This document shows positions 54,895-64,000 of a stretch of 64,000 bases of DNA, one piece after another. A program made the position numbers and the translations under genes. The notes beneath the pieces were generated by a model. The model did no database searches, was not told where the DNA came from, and saw only the letters and a list, made by a program, of their open reading frames with translations. Origin of the DNA: Ypsolopha sequella (lineage: Eukaryota > Arthropoda > Insecta > Lepidoptera > Ypsolophidae); contig CAKOHE010000005.1 of assembly GCA_934047225.1 (NCBI GenBank), positions 157,501 to 221,500 of the forward strand, written 5' to 3'. Numbering within the stretch: the stretch's first letter is position 1; the number at the start of each line of letters is the position of its first letter.

Positions 54895-55917
54895 GTGGTA
54901 CTGTTTACATGTGCAGTGTATCGTTGTGTGCACCTTGAACTGACGAAATCTCTATCAACAGAAGCCTTTATGCTTACGTTGAGAAGATTTATCGCTCGCA
55001 GAGGGCGAGTCAAACAGCTGATAACAGACAACGGAACGAATTTTACTGGCACGAAGAATCTTCTCTCATCAGTAGACTGGGATGTGGTACAGAAGCATTC
55101 GATGATTGATCACATCAAGTGGAAATTTAATGTACCGACAGCATCATGGTGGGGTGGATTTTTTGAACGCCTTATCAGAATCATGAAAGATTTACTGAAA
55201 AGAATCCTAGGGAATTCAAGAGTAAAATACGAAGAACTAGAGACAATTATATGTGAATGTGAGGCTGTCATGAATGGACGTCCTCTCACTTATGTACAAG
55301 ACGACAAAAACGACTCCCTAGAACCGTTGACTCCATCATGTTTCTTACAATGTATTTCTCAGACAGATGTTACCGACTTGGACGTCGTAGATGCCACCAG
55401 CTTGAACATACGGCACCGTTACCTGCAAAAACTCAGAGAAGACTTCAAAATGAGATTTAAAGCAGAATATTTGACAGCCTTAGTTCAAAAAGGAAAGGAA
55501 AAAGAAGACAGATTAAGATTAGGAGACATTGTGCTGATTCAAACGGAAGAAAAACGGATAAAATGGCCACTCGGTCTTATTACAGAAATTCATACAGGTA
55601 AAGATGGTGTTAACCGAACGGCACGAGTTAAAACTGCAGTAGGTATTAAACTTCGACCTTTTCAAAAGTTGTATCCATTAGAAGTAAGGTCAGCAGAAGT
55701 AAGTATTCTGCTGAAAGGCAGTAGTCACGTGACCACAGGTAAGTCACCTAATATTTATTCATTGCCTAAATACACGAAGACAGCTGAGGATAGCGAGGAT
55801 GTACCGAGCTACAAAGAGACGATGAAAGTCCCCGAAGAGGTCACCAGTGGCAGCTCTTTGGAAAGAAGAACTCGATATGGCAGACTTGTCAGAATGCCAA
55901 GTAAGTATGGTTGGTAA
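54895..55917 (+). pseudogene. BEL integrase fragment, opposite orientation to its RT
   Basis: Plus-strand frame starting inside the integrase core: 'LFTCAVYRCVHLELTKSLST', then 'LITDNGTNF' (second catalytic Asp) and 'WWGGFFERLI' (Glu), followed by the DUF5641-type domain ('KWPLGLITEIHTGK', 'LRPFQKLYPLEV') and a tail ending at 55917. The zinc domain and first Asp are missing. The listed ATG is incidental. It is closest to the fragment at 27332-27919. Confidence 0.9.
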
Positions 55918-57133
55918 TTAATTATTACCTTTTTACACAGATGCACATTTTTTGTAGAGAATTTATATTTTACATATAGAAACATACAATTTTTTTATTT
56001 AAGCTGCATTCTCGTTTGTCTGCTAATATAGTAAAACTATTTAAACTTTTGTCTTTAACGACATTTAATTTTTTTTGTTACAACATTGTTAACTATTGCT
56101 ATAAAATGTATCTTTTAAAATAGATACTTGTCTATTTTGTTTCCATAAAAAACGTACTATCGAAGATTAATTTATTTACTTGATAAAACTTTTCAAGTAG
56201 ACAATAATTCATAGTAGACAATTTGAATTTGTAAACATGTTATAGAAGTTAGATTGTTATTTTGTGCAAAAGTTGTACCTACCTATTTAACTTTAATTGT
56301 TATAAGTAAATAGGAGAATCTATTGCTTTAATCTATTAATTATTAGGTACCTCTATCATAATTTTGTAATTTCATTACATGTATACTTTTCTGGGTGTGG
56401 AGGATGTTACAAATTGGAACGCAACCGAATGTTTTTGAAAAAAATAAATGTCACTCTTGCAAATTGGTTAGAACAGATTGTTTCATTTCACAATTAAATC
56501 TATAAATAAAATAATATCCAACACCAATCCCAACTCAAAACACTCTTCTTAACATTAACAACATCTGTATTTCTCCCTTTTTTTATTTCCAGTATAGATA
56601 AAAAATTACAATTTGCTAAACTTGGAGTAAAAACGAGGCAATATTCACGATCTCCTGACATCTATTAGGATGGTGTTTGAGCAAATTTTGCTTTTTGGCC
56701 TGTATAGAGACGCAGTTAGATGTCACTAGATAATACTTGTGAAAAAAAAAAATGAAGAAAATAAGCTGTTGACTCCACAATTAGTTTATACCTTTTGTAT
56801 AAATCTTAAGAAAAATCCAGGCATAGGCAAGGCAAGGGGTCTCTTAAGTATTTTTTTTTTTTTAGATTTTGACAAGTACACATATATTCTATTAATTTTT
56901 GATAATAAAAAGTGAATGTGCACTTTCATTTTTCTACCGCTTTGGCAGATTTATTTCAACTTGCTGTCTACCATGAATAATCAAAGACAGTGACTTTTTT
57001 TTTTATAATACGTTTCTATGATTTAGTGTTACCAGAACTTAAATTGACATAAAATTTTACGCCTTGTATTGTTGCGTATTGATACCTTTGTATCCAAAAA
57101 TGGTTTAATGAATAAATTTTTCTGTTTTTTTTC
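55918..57133. other. No gene; possible BEL 3' untranslated/LTR remnant
   Basis: AT-rich sequence after the integrase stop. A 'tgttacaaattgg' at about 56406 could begin an LTR, but no matching end or second LTR was found. The remainder (56500-57130) has only poly-A/T runs. Confidence 0.35.
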
Positions 57134-57310
57134 AAAGAACCAAGGTCATCGACATAGCCTCCAAGAATAACAAGCTGAAGTGGCAGTGGGCTGGTAACAT
57201 CTGCCGAAGAACCGACAGTCGGTTGGTGGATCAAGTACCAGACTACCAATCTGGAGGTAGCGAACACGAATCCCGTAGGGTCACATTTGTGCCGGAATTA
57301 CGGCGATAGG
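57134..57310 (+). pseudogene. LINE ORF2 C-terminal remnant
   Basis: The plus-strand reading 'TKVIDIASKNNKLKWQWAGN' then 'ICRRTDSRLVDQVPDYQSGG' is the segment before the GRPxxRW motif of lepidopteran LINEs. It is the best preserved of the three pieces of this family in the window, but lacks the RT. Confidence 0.7.
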
Positions 57311-57366
57311 GCTCACCACCCATCACGCCGGGAGGTAATAATCTTCGGAGAAAAAAAGGTGCACAA

Positions 57367-57744
57367 GTGTGGACTGTGACTTGCATTTTGCAGTCTACAC
57401 TCGGCAGTTACACCTCTGACACCCCTTCCGGGGTTCATTTCGTGGCGATAGGTGTAGTTATCAAAACAATCAGCTCAGCTACTAAGTTAGCATGCATTTT
57501 AGAATGTAGTGAATCTGTTACAAAGAGTGTAACAGGAAATTTTCCAATACTGGTTATAATTGATGGTATTTGTAATGTTAATTATTTACATAATTTTGTC
57601 CCTATTGACACGGTTAGTACAAGTACTAACAAAATTAAAAAAAAAACCTTTTTAGAATTGAAGACAGTGGGAGAGCCGCCTGTATTAAAGCTGGTACATC
57701 AAAACATACAAGGCGGCTTTCTCGGCAAAATGCAATGTTTTTAA
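57367..57744 (+). pseudogene. Open frame, possible retroelement piece
   Basis: 125-codon frame. Its end, 'LKLVHQNIQGGFLGKM', resembles the start of the AP-endonuclease domain of some LINE ORF2 proteins (xILHQNVQGxxxK). The rest was not recognised. It may be the junction of a LINE ORF1/ORF2, or chance. Confidence 0.3.
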
Positions 57745-58474
57745 TGACACTTACCCGATGTATCAACCGAATTGCGAACGGGGTGGAATACTGTCCTGTG
57801 CCTTGCACAAAAGATATCTCACTGACCAGCTAGTACCAATACGAATTAATCATATATTAATATTTTGCAATTATATACGTCTTGGCCCTTGGGTCTTAGT
57901 GGGGGAATCAGTGTGGCACTTAGGCTAAAAAGTTTGGGGACCCCTGATCTAAACTAAGGGTAAAAATACTAAACCTTCGCCTCTAAAACATTAAACATAA
58001 ATGAAAAAACATTTCTCAAAATATCATCAATGCCAAATGGGATGGGAGGGCGCCCAAGACAATGGCAGCGTTACCTTTGGATGGCTAGGCTTATGCGTTG
58101 TACGAGGTACGCGCCAGTCGGTCACCCGAGGCGTCGACCAGGCACGACGATACTTCGTGAAACAGTCAACGTGCCTAGCGCCTCTGGCCCTAGGCCTCCA
58201 CCAGGCCAGCCAGAGGGCCTACTCCGAAGTGACAAAATTCGATAGAATATTGTTCGGTCGTATATCTATCTCTACCACACTTTCTGTGCGTGCGTCAGAG
58301 ATGGACGTATGCTCGAACGATAAACGATCGACCGATATTTTTGGTAGTGCCGGGCCAGGCAGCTTTCGATCCCAAATATTTAACCACAGATACTAAATTA
58401 TTACATACGCCTTGAACACTCACGTGTGATTGTTATTGACTGTATGCCAACCGTTTCGCCGATACAATTTCGGT

Positions 58475-58583
58475 ATTATCAAGGCGAGTGTCGTTCTTAA
58501 GACGAAGACGCGGCGTTCACCGTCGTTGTCAAACGGGCACCCAGTCGTCGCGTCGTCCTACGAACGTCACTCGCCTTGATAAT
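58475..58583. repeat. Fold-back inverted repeat
   Basis: 'attatcaaggcgagtg' and 'cactcgccttgataat' are complementary, separated by about 75 bp of GC-rich sequence. Non-coding. Confidence 0.75.
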
Positions 58584-58710
58584 GTTGATGGTAAAAATTG
58601 TTGAAATCGTTTCTATATAGTTGAAAAAAAAAGTTTAGCTAGTCGTCGTAAACAGTTATGACCAATATTAACATTTTTCTAAGTTGAATTGTATATATAT
58701 TTTGTTGTAG

Positions 58711-58874
58711 ATCATAGCAATCATCACAAGGATTTACAAGATACCAAATTCCTCGATAATATTTTTCAAGAATACGGTGCCTTGGTTTATGACGTGACAC
58801 TAGCGGAATTAAATGTGTTAGTCAGACACATTATCAGATGCCAAAAACAAGAAATAATAATAACATTTTCCTAA
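58711..58874 (+). CDS. Possible terminal exon of an unrecognised gene
   Basis: Follows an acceptor-like 'tttgttgtag'. It reads 'DHSNHHKDLQDTKFLDNIFQ' then 'EYGALVYDVTLAELNVLV', ending at a stop at 58874. Its composition and the splice signal look like real coding sequence, and it lies 670 bp upstream of Twinkle on the same strand. No upstream exon could be linked, and the family was not recognised. Confidence 0.4.
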
Positions 58875-59105
58875 CTTTCCCCAAAGCTTCTATTTTGACA
58901 CTTGCTTGACCGTTTTCAGAGACTCTACGTGATATTTGCAGTGTTTGTACGATTTTCCACTAGAAAATTAATGTTCGCACTATAATCAGTCAACAAAAAC
59001 AACGTCTCTGAATTTGAGGGAGTGAGGGGGAGGTAAATTAAAATATAATGTACTCTTTGATTAAATGGTACCCTTCTGTACCACTCATTCCCGGTATTAT
59101 ACTTA

Positions 59106-59203
59106 CCCTGCGTTCCGAAATAGAATTATATCGCTAAAATCGATTACGAAAGTATGAAGTGAATGGCTTATGATCCATTGTAATTCTATTACGGACCGCA
59201 GGG
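59106..59203. mobile_element. MITE family B, copy 2 (98 bp, internally deleted)
   Basis: The ends 'ccctgcgttccgaaatagaa' and 'attacggaccgcaggg' are flanked by tta on both sides (59103-59105 and 59204-59206). Same family as 41160-41736 with the middle lost. It lies about 340 bp upstream of the Twinkle start codon. Confidence 0.8.
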
Positions 59204-59543
59204 TTAGATATCTATGATGGATATCTATGGTACCACTTCCCTCGACCGGAAGTGCATAACTTTCTTTTATAAACCCTCGGACCTCGTGACCGACTATTGA
59301 AATGTCAAACTTTGACAGCCAAGTTGTTCCCACGATTTTTAACGTTTGTTGAATCGTGGGCTCGGACGGACCTTGGTCTTGGTCCGAGATCGTGGCTGCT
59401 TATAGTAAAAAATATTAGTTTTTGTGATGTGATGACCACACTCTTTAATATTTTATACTCTGTGACCTTCTGTCAAAAAAGTTTGTTTGGGTTAAGAGGT
59501 TATTTTTGCGATGTTTTGAATATATTTTTGCAGTTTTGCCAAA

Positions 59544-59781
59544 ATGTTGCTATCTATGAGAGTATTTAGGTGTAGAATTAACAAATCTCTTGGTCGGAGT
59601 GTGAATTTCAATACAGAGGCGTACAAACATTAGGCCTAGACGATATACCTAATATAACTGCGACGGAAATTCGAAAGTTACTTCGGCAAAAGGGTCTAGC
59701 AGTTCAGGATGGCTGCACTTCACTTTCTACTAAGTGTACAATATGTTCTGTTGAAGACAAAAGCAATGAGGGAAAGATTGG
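59544..59781 (+). CDS. TWNK: Twinkle exon 1
   Basis: ATG at 59544: 'MLLSMRVFRCRINKSLGRSV', a basic start suited to mitochondrial import. The frame stops at 59630 unless one A is added to 'gtacaaacat'. It then continues as 'LGLDDIPNITATEIRKLLRQ' and 'CTICSVEDKSNEGKIG'. The donor lies at 'attgg|gttggt' or four bases later. Neither gives perfect phase with exon 2, so a second one-base error in the GGG is likely. Confidence 0.88.
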
Positions 59782-62700
59782 GTTGGTATTTATATCGTGC
59801 GTCCTTTATTTAATTGTAATGAGGTGTGCAATCAATAGCTGGCTATCACTTTTCATAACAAAGTGCTTTTCTTTTTCTGCGGAAATTCGTAGTTTTTATG
59901 AAAATCAATAATCAAAATTGGAAAATATTTGTGTACGAAACGTAGTTTTAGACTAAAAATTAAAGTGAATTGGCGTAACGAAACGTCAAATAATCCGTAC
60001 ACACGCAATTTTACCAGATATTGTCAATATTATTGACATTATGGTTCGTTTTCGGGCGAAACATAATACTGTAATAACTATTTATAACTTATTAACTACC
60101 TATTTAAAATAACTATTTTATATACTTTCTGTACCAATAGGTTCAAACTGTTCAAAAACCGACTCAGCGCACCCCGACTCCTGTATGTGTAGGTTAAAAC
60201 TGTTAAAAATTGACTCAGCGCCCCCTGATTCCTACACTGGTAGGTTCAAACTATTCAAAAACTGACTTAGTGCACTTCGACTCTTCACAGTCTTGTGGCT
60301 ACTACCCCTAGAGTGTATATATAAAGACGGAGGCACGCAGGGAGGGCAACCCTCGCCTGTCGTAACAAAGTGCAGGCAACCCTGCGAACCGGAGCGTCGG
60401 TTTGCAGGGTTGCCTGGACTTTGTTACGCAAGGGCGAAGGGGTTGCTCTTCCCGCAGTGCCGGAGCCGATGCAGAAGTGATTTTTTGTCAAAAAATTGAC
60501 TTCTGTACTGATAGGTTGAATTGGTCCTAAAATTGGCTTCTGCATTGGTAGGTTCAGATGGGGAATGGGTCTACCTCCCCCCCTCCAACCACCCCCAACC
60601 AGTTTAATTTAACAAAATAATGTAAATATAACCTCAAAGTTTTATAAAATAAATAATTAATTTCTCAAAAATTATACATTTCCGCACAAAATAAAATATA
60701 CTAGGGGAATCGGGGAGCCCCCCTATCCCCCCTACCCCCACCCCCCAATTAAGGACGCACGATTCAAAAATTTTACCGAAAGATTTTTGTGAATAAAACT
60801 ACTGGTAGGTTTGTAAACATAATCTCTACTTGAGGCGTTGAGCGCAAAAGTGTTGTAACCAAAATTTATCAATTTGTCAAGTGTGTCGATCAGGGGACTG
60901 ATACTGGGACGTTATTTATCCCTATGGTCATTATCAAAAAGAAGGCAGCAAAAAGGTTCATTCATAAGCATCCCAAAAGCTTGGTCTGCCAGTCTGGACC
61001 CTCTTGTTAAAACTAACTGACTAAATTAGAACCTCGTCAAGATAATTTATTTAACAATTAAGGTTACATCACTTCTGAGCAGATGGCACTTATTTTTTCA
61101 TAGAAAATCTCAATAAATATACTCACGGCCTGTATTGTTCTATAAAAAAATCTTTTTGTTTGTTTATAAATCTAGGAGTTGCAGTTGACCTGATTGGTTT
61201 ATTATTTGTTTACAGGTTACTTCCTTTGTCCTAAATGTAACATTCACGGGGAATGGAAGATTTTAGAGCGGATTGTAAAGAAAGCAAGGCTCGTCTCTTA
61301 TACGAGTATACATACAAAGGTACCTTAATTTTTTTTTCCAGAATAGCTCTTGTTATTGTTATTAATCTCACGAAATTTCAGTTACCGGAAATCAATAGTT
61401 TTCTCAAAAAAAACTGACTTCATTTTTTTTTTTTTTTTGGTTTTATTCCAAAACTGCTGTGAGTGACGCATTAAAATTGACGTAATTTAATTTTTTTTGT
61501 TGTATTTCGCTAAAAATTGGCTCAAAAGACTAGTGTCCAGGATATAAAAAAAAACTAATGCAGACATTTTGTTTTCTTCGTGATTTGAATCAGAGCACCC
61601 GACTCCATGCAAAAAATAGGTTGAATAAGTTCCAAAGCAGAATCAGAGCACCCCGACTCTATACAGTCTTGTGGGTACTACCCCTAGAGTGTATATAAAA
61701 CGCTGTAGGCGTGGAGGAAGGGCAGCCCTCGCCTTCGGCGACCAGCCTCAGCCGCTACGGCTCGCACGGGTGCCTATGCTTTGTTACGCAAGGGCGAAGG
61801 GGCTGCACTTTCCGCAACGCCAAAGCAATTGCAGAAGTCATATTGGGTCTTTAAAGTTAGGTTATGTTCAGTTTTTTTTTTTCAAGAAACTAGTTTCATT
61901 ACACCCTCTCCCCAGTGATCCCCCTCCCACTATACGTATACTTAATATTCGAGTTATTTTATCCTACATAAAACATAAAATAACCTATAAATTTTTAATT
62001 TTGGAAAAAAAATTATAAAAAAAACTATTGATTTCCGGTACCCCCCCCCCTTAGGGGGGGGCTTATACCTCCCTCCCCCCATCCCCCCCCCTAAACATAT
62101 ACATAGGTACATATACGTATATAAGAGTCCTTCCGAAAGCAAAGCTAGACACAGCTACCAAAGAATATATTGAGAAGGCTAGGAAAGATGCAGACCAATT
62201 CCAAAAAGACTGGCAACAAATTATCAATAACACTACCTCATTAGCTAAGCTTGATGATAATGAGACCATAGAATTGTTTAGGTTATTTGAATTTCCAGTG
62301 AGTTGTCTATATAACTATATCAGGTGTATTTTTATTTTTATTTTGTGTCTCGATAATACTCTCACTTTCAGTACCATCACGAAGCAAACAAAACACTTTC
62401 AGATGTAAGAGTAACACCAGACCACACCACCCTGTACTTCCCTCTTCAGAACAGCTTAGACAAAGTGATTGGTTACCGCAATGTCCAGGCTGGTAAAGAG
62501 GAAGAGTCTGAATGCTATGGGCTTCATACAGCAGGCCTGTTCCAGTGTAAAGCTCCTAGAGTGATCAGGAATGAGCAGGCAGTATTAGTTCCGAGCATAC
62601 AAGATGTTTTACACTTAGCCGCTAGTAAGGTTCCAGGTAAATATTCTTATGGGTTTTTCAGTTTTTTATAAAATCAAAAGAAATGATTGTAAAGCCTGAA

Positions 62701-64000
62701 AAACAACTACAAAGTAATATATGCAAAACTGAGTTTTATTAATATTCAGATGCTTTTTAAATACTACTGTTGAAATCAAGATGGAGATTGAAAAATCCAA
62801 TTATACTGAAACTAAATAACGGGTCCAATTTTTAAACCAAGAGTTTTACATGGATAAAAAAAAGAGTCTTAAAATAAGTTCAGTCTAGCAAACAAACTAA
62901 CAGACAAATTAATATTAGTGTACACAGTAATTTGAACAATACATTTAAATAATGCGCATAGGAATCTTCACCACTCTTTGGCAAAGGTCGTATTTCCTTA
63001 GGCTTTCTAAACATTCTATAATAGATAATAAAATAAGTGCATTGATTTTAGACCTTGTTGCCATACGTTATGGTTACCTATAAATCTTATTTACTTTGTA
63101 CTACCTACTGTAGATAGATTTAAATATGATTTTCTCCTCGAACCTTTAACATTGTTATCCAGGAACTCTGATATGGCTGAGCAACTGTAGCCTACCGCCT
63201 GTGGTGTTGCCGGTACTCGAGAGCTACCAGAAGCTCTGCCTGTGGGGTGACTGGAACAACATGCGGGCTGTGGCTGAAAAACTGGGAGAAGAGAGGTGTC
63301 GGTTTGTGAGGTACGTATAACTGAGTTGGGGCAGTCTGCCGCCGTTTTAGGGTTCCCTCTACGGATTTGAAGTTTCCCTCTAACAATATCTCAAAAAAGA
63401 TTATGGCTGTACCAATTTGGTTTTTATTTGTTCACCACTTGAACTTTTATTTTGTTTTCGTGTTCGCAAGTTGGTAACGTCTAGGGTTGTCATTGCCATC
63501 CGTCCGGATTTGTCCGGACTTTTGGCGATCCGTCTAGACTCTAGACTTTGACCGGCTTTTTAAATTTTCCGGTTTTTTGGCTTAGATGGAATAAATGTTT
63601 CATGTTCGCATTAAATTACTTTAAAATGAAACATAATTAAAGTGTTAAAATCAGTCTTCAATCTTTATTACACTAAACTGGTTCAACTGGTTAATCAATA
63701 GCTTTATTTGGTATTTTAACATTTTTACACACAACTAACAACTAGTGAGTAATAAAAATACCAAATAGGTCTCCACTCAGCATGTGTCATGAGCATGTCT
63801 TGCGCCATGACGCTGATTTTTAGTGAATGCCTATATTAGTCATATATACATATATATTTAAAAAAAAACCATCTTAACTTATAAATTTGACAGTAGAATT
63901 GACTTAATGGCTACCTATAAATTACTACATCTAGCTTTAAATATTTCAGCCAATATTATTTTTAATTCTTTCTAATGCCTATTCTTCTTGTAAATGTAAT
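59544..64000 (+). CDS. TWNK: Mitochondrial DNA helicase Twinkle, exons 1-5 (3' end beyond window)
   Basis: Replicative helicase of the mitochondrial matrix, an essential nuclear gene related to phage T7 gp4. Five exons are visible at 59544-59781, 61216-61319, 62126-62297, 62372-62636 and 63163-63310. They cover the leader, the primase-like N-terminal region and the start of the linker. 'ITATEIRKLLRQKGL' and 'YFLCPKCNIHGEW' are diagnostic. The helicase domain with its Walker motifs must lie past 64000. Two single-base breaks in exon 1 (near 59626 and its donor) and one phase mismatch before exon 3 are present. As an essential single-copy gene this argues for base errors or an unusual allele. 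Confidence 0.9.
60138..60540. repeat. Repeat with direct units and a long hairpin, intron 1 of Twinkle
   Basis: Three direct copies of about 52 bp around 'aggttcaaactgttcaaaaa' and 'gactcagcgc' (60138, 60191, 60240). Then 'ctagagtgtatataaa' and a GC-rich hairpin whose arms near 60363-60390 and 60397-60425 pair over about 28 bp ('gcaggcaaccctgcgaaccg' with 'cggtttgcagggttgcctgg'). A related copy is at 61563-61840. Confidence 0.75.
61216..61319 (+). CDS. TWNK: Twinkle exon 2
   Basis: Between 'ttgtttacag' and 'gtacct'. It reads 'YFLCPKCNIHGEWKILERIV' then 'KKARLVSYTSIHTK'. It retains a CxxC pair in the degenerate zinc-finger-like part of the primase-related region, as in insect Twinkle. Confidence 0.92.
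61563..61840. repeat. Related repeat in intron 2 of Twinkle
   Basis: Shares 'cagtcttgtgg', 'actacccctagagtgtat', 'gcagccctcgcc' and 'tgttacgcaagggcgaaggg' with 60138-60540, but its hairpin arms are shorter and diverged. Confidence 0.7.
62126..62297 (+). CDS. TWNK: Twinkle exon 3
   Basis: Coding 'VLPKAKLDTATKEYIEKARK' then 'DADQFQKDWQQIINNTTSLA', ending 'ttcca|gtgagt' in phase 0. The acceptor is 'tataag' or 'taagag'. The phase from exon 2 does not fit without a one-base change near the start. Confidence 0.8.
62372..62636 (+). CDS. TWNK: Twinkle exon 4
   Basis: Between 'cactttcag' and 'gtaaat', fully open: 'YHHEANKTLSDVRVTPDHTT', 'YFPLQNSLDKVIGYRNVQ' and 'ECYGLHTAGLFQCKAPRVI'. It corresponds to the primase-like (toprim-related) part. 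It joins exon 5 in phase 1. Confidence 0.93.
63163..63310 (+). CDS. TWNK: Twinkle exon 5
   Basis: Between 'ttatccag' and 'gtacgt'. It reads 'GTLIWLSNCSLPPVVLPVLE' and 'KLCLWGDWNNMRAVAEKLG'. It aligns with the Twinkle segment ahead of the linker to the helicase domain. It ends in phase 2, so at least one more exon lies beyond the window. Confidence 0.93.
63311..64000 (+). other. Twinkle intron, partial
   Basis: No exon was recognised before the window ends. It includes a repeat with 'ccgtccggatttgtccgg' near 63500, a motif seen in lepidopteran repeats, and AT-rich sequence. Confidence 0.6.

Noticed and set aside
58001..58396. Overlapping 131- and 71-codon frames
   Set aside because: GC-rich stretch with two competing frames, no recognised motif and no splice context.

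Overview
This is eukaryotic, AT-rich insect nuclear DNA, most likely from a moth or butterfly. The Lepidoptera call is an inference from the 18S/5.8S sequences, BEL/Pao and P-type elements, and repeat ends typical of that order (for example the gcccgcggcttcgcccgcg motif). No bacterial operon, CRISPR array, tRNA or phage feature was seen. Almost all of the window is mobile DNA in several nested layers. The one clear host gene is at the right edge.

Left part (1-11 kb): a piece of an rDNA unit (spacer, a diverged 18S, ITS1, a 3'-truncated 5.8S) breaks off into a 252-bp block that recurs 3.8 kb downstream. Two near-identical copies of an MGA-like (DUF4801-type) coding segment follow. One carries a 1,305-bp mariner element and the other preserves the empty site. 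A hAT transposase remnant comes next. From 11 to 18 kb there are only repeats and LINE remnants.

Middle part: 18.25-27.14 kb is a complete BEL/Pao LTR retrotransposon on the minus strand, with a 5-bp target duplication and a tRNA-Ala-type primer site. Its polyprotein is interrupted and the reverse transcriptase has lost its first part. Its LTRs differ mainly in copy number of a 75-bp tandem repeat (6 versus 13). A second BEL integrase fragment and a MITE follow. From 28.9 to 53.5 kb the exons of a THAP/P-element-type transposase gene can be followed on the minus strand, with compatible splice phases at most junctions, spread over 25 kb by later insertions: a probable solo LTR, an element with 38-bp inverted repeats, a 3.6-kb transposon with about 300-bp inverted repeats coding for an XPG-like nuclease/CXC protein, MITEs, LINE pieces, and a 1.84-kb transposon carrying its own small THAP gene. 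A short exon of the P-type gene is present in three copies. Two of these are tandem copies that serve as empty sites for each other's insertions.

Right part: a rearranged BEL element (reverse transcriptase and integrase pieces head to head) at 53.65-55.9 kb, LINE scraps, a possible terminal exon of an unrecognised gene at 58.7 kb, then the first five exons of the mitochondrial DNA helicase Twinkle (plus strand, continuing past the window) from 59.54 kb. Two of its introns carry related GC-rich hairpin repeats.

Several unrelated reading frames, including Twinkle, are broken by single-base differences, mostly in homopolymers. Part of the apparent decay may therefore be sequencing or assembly error.
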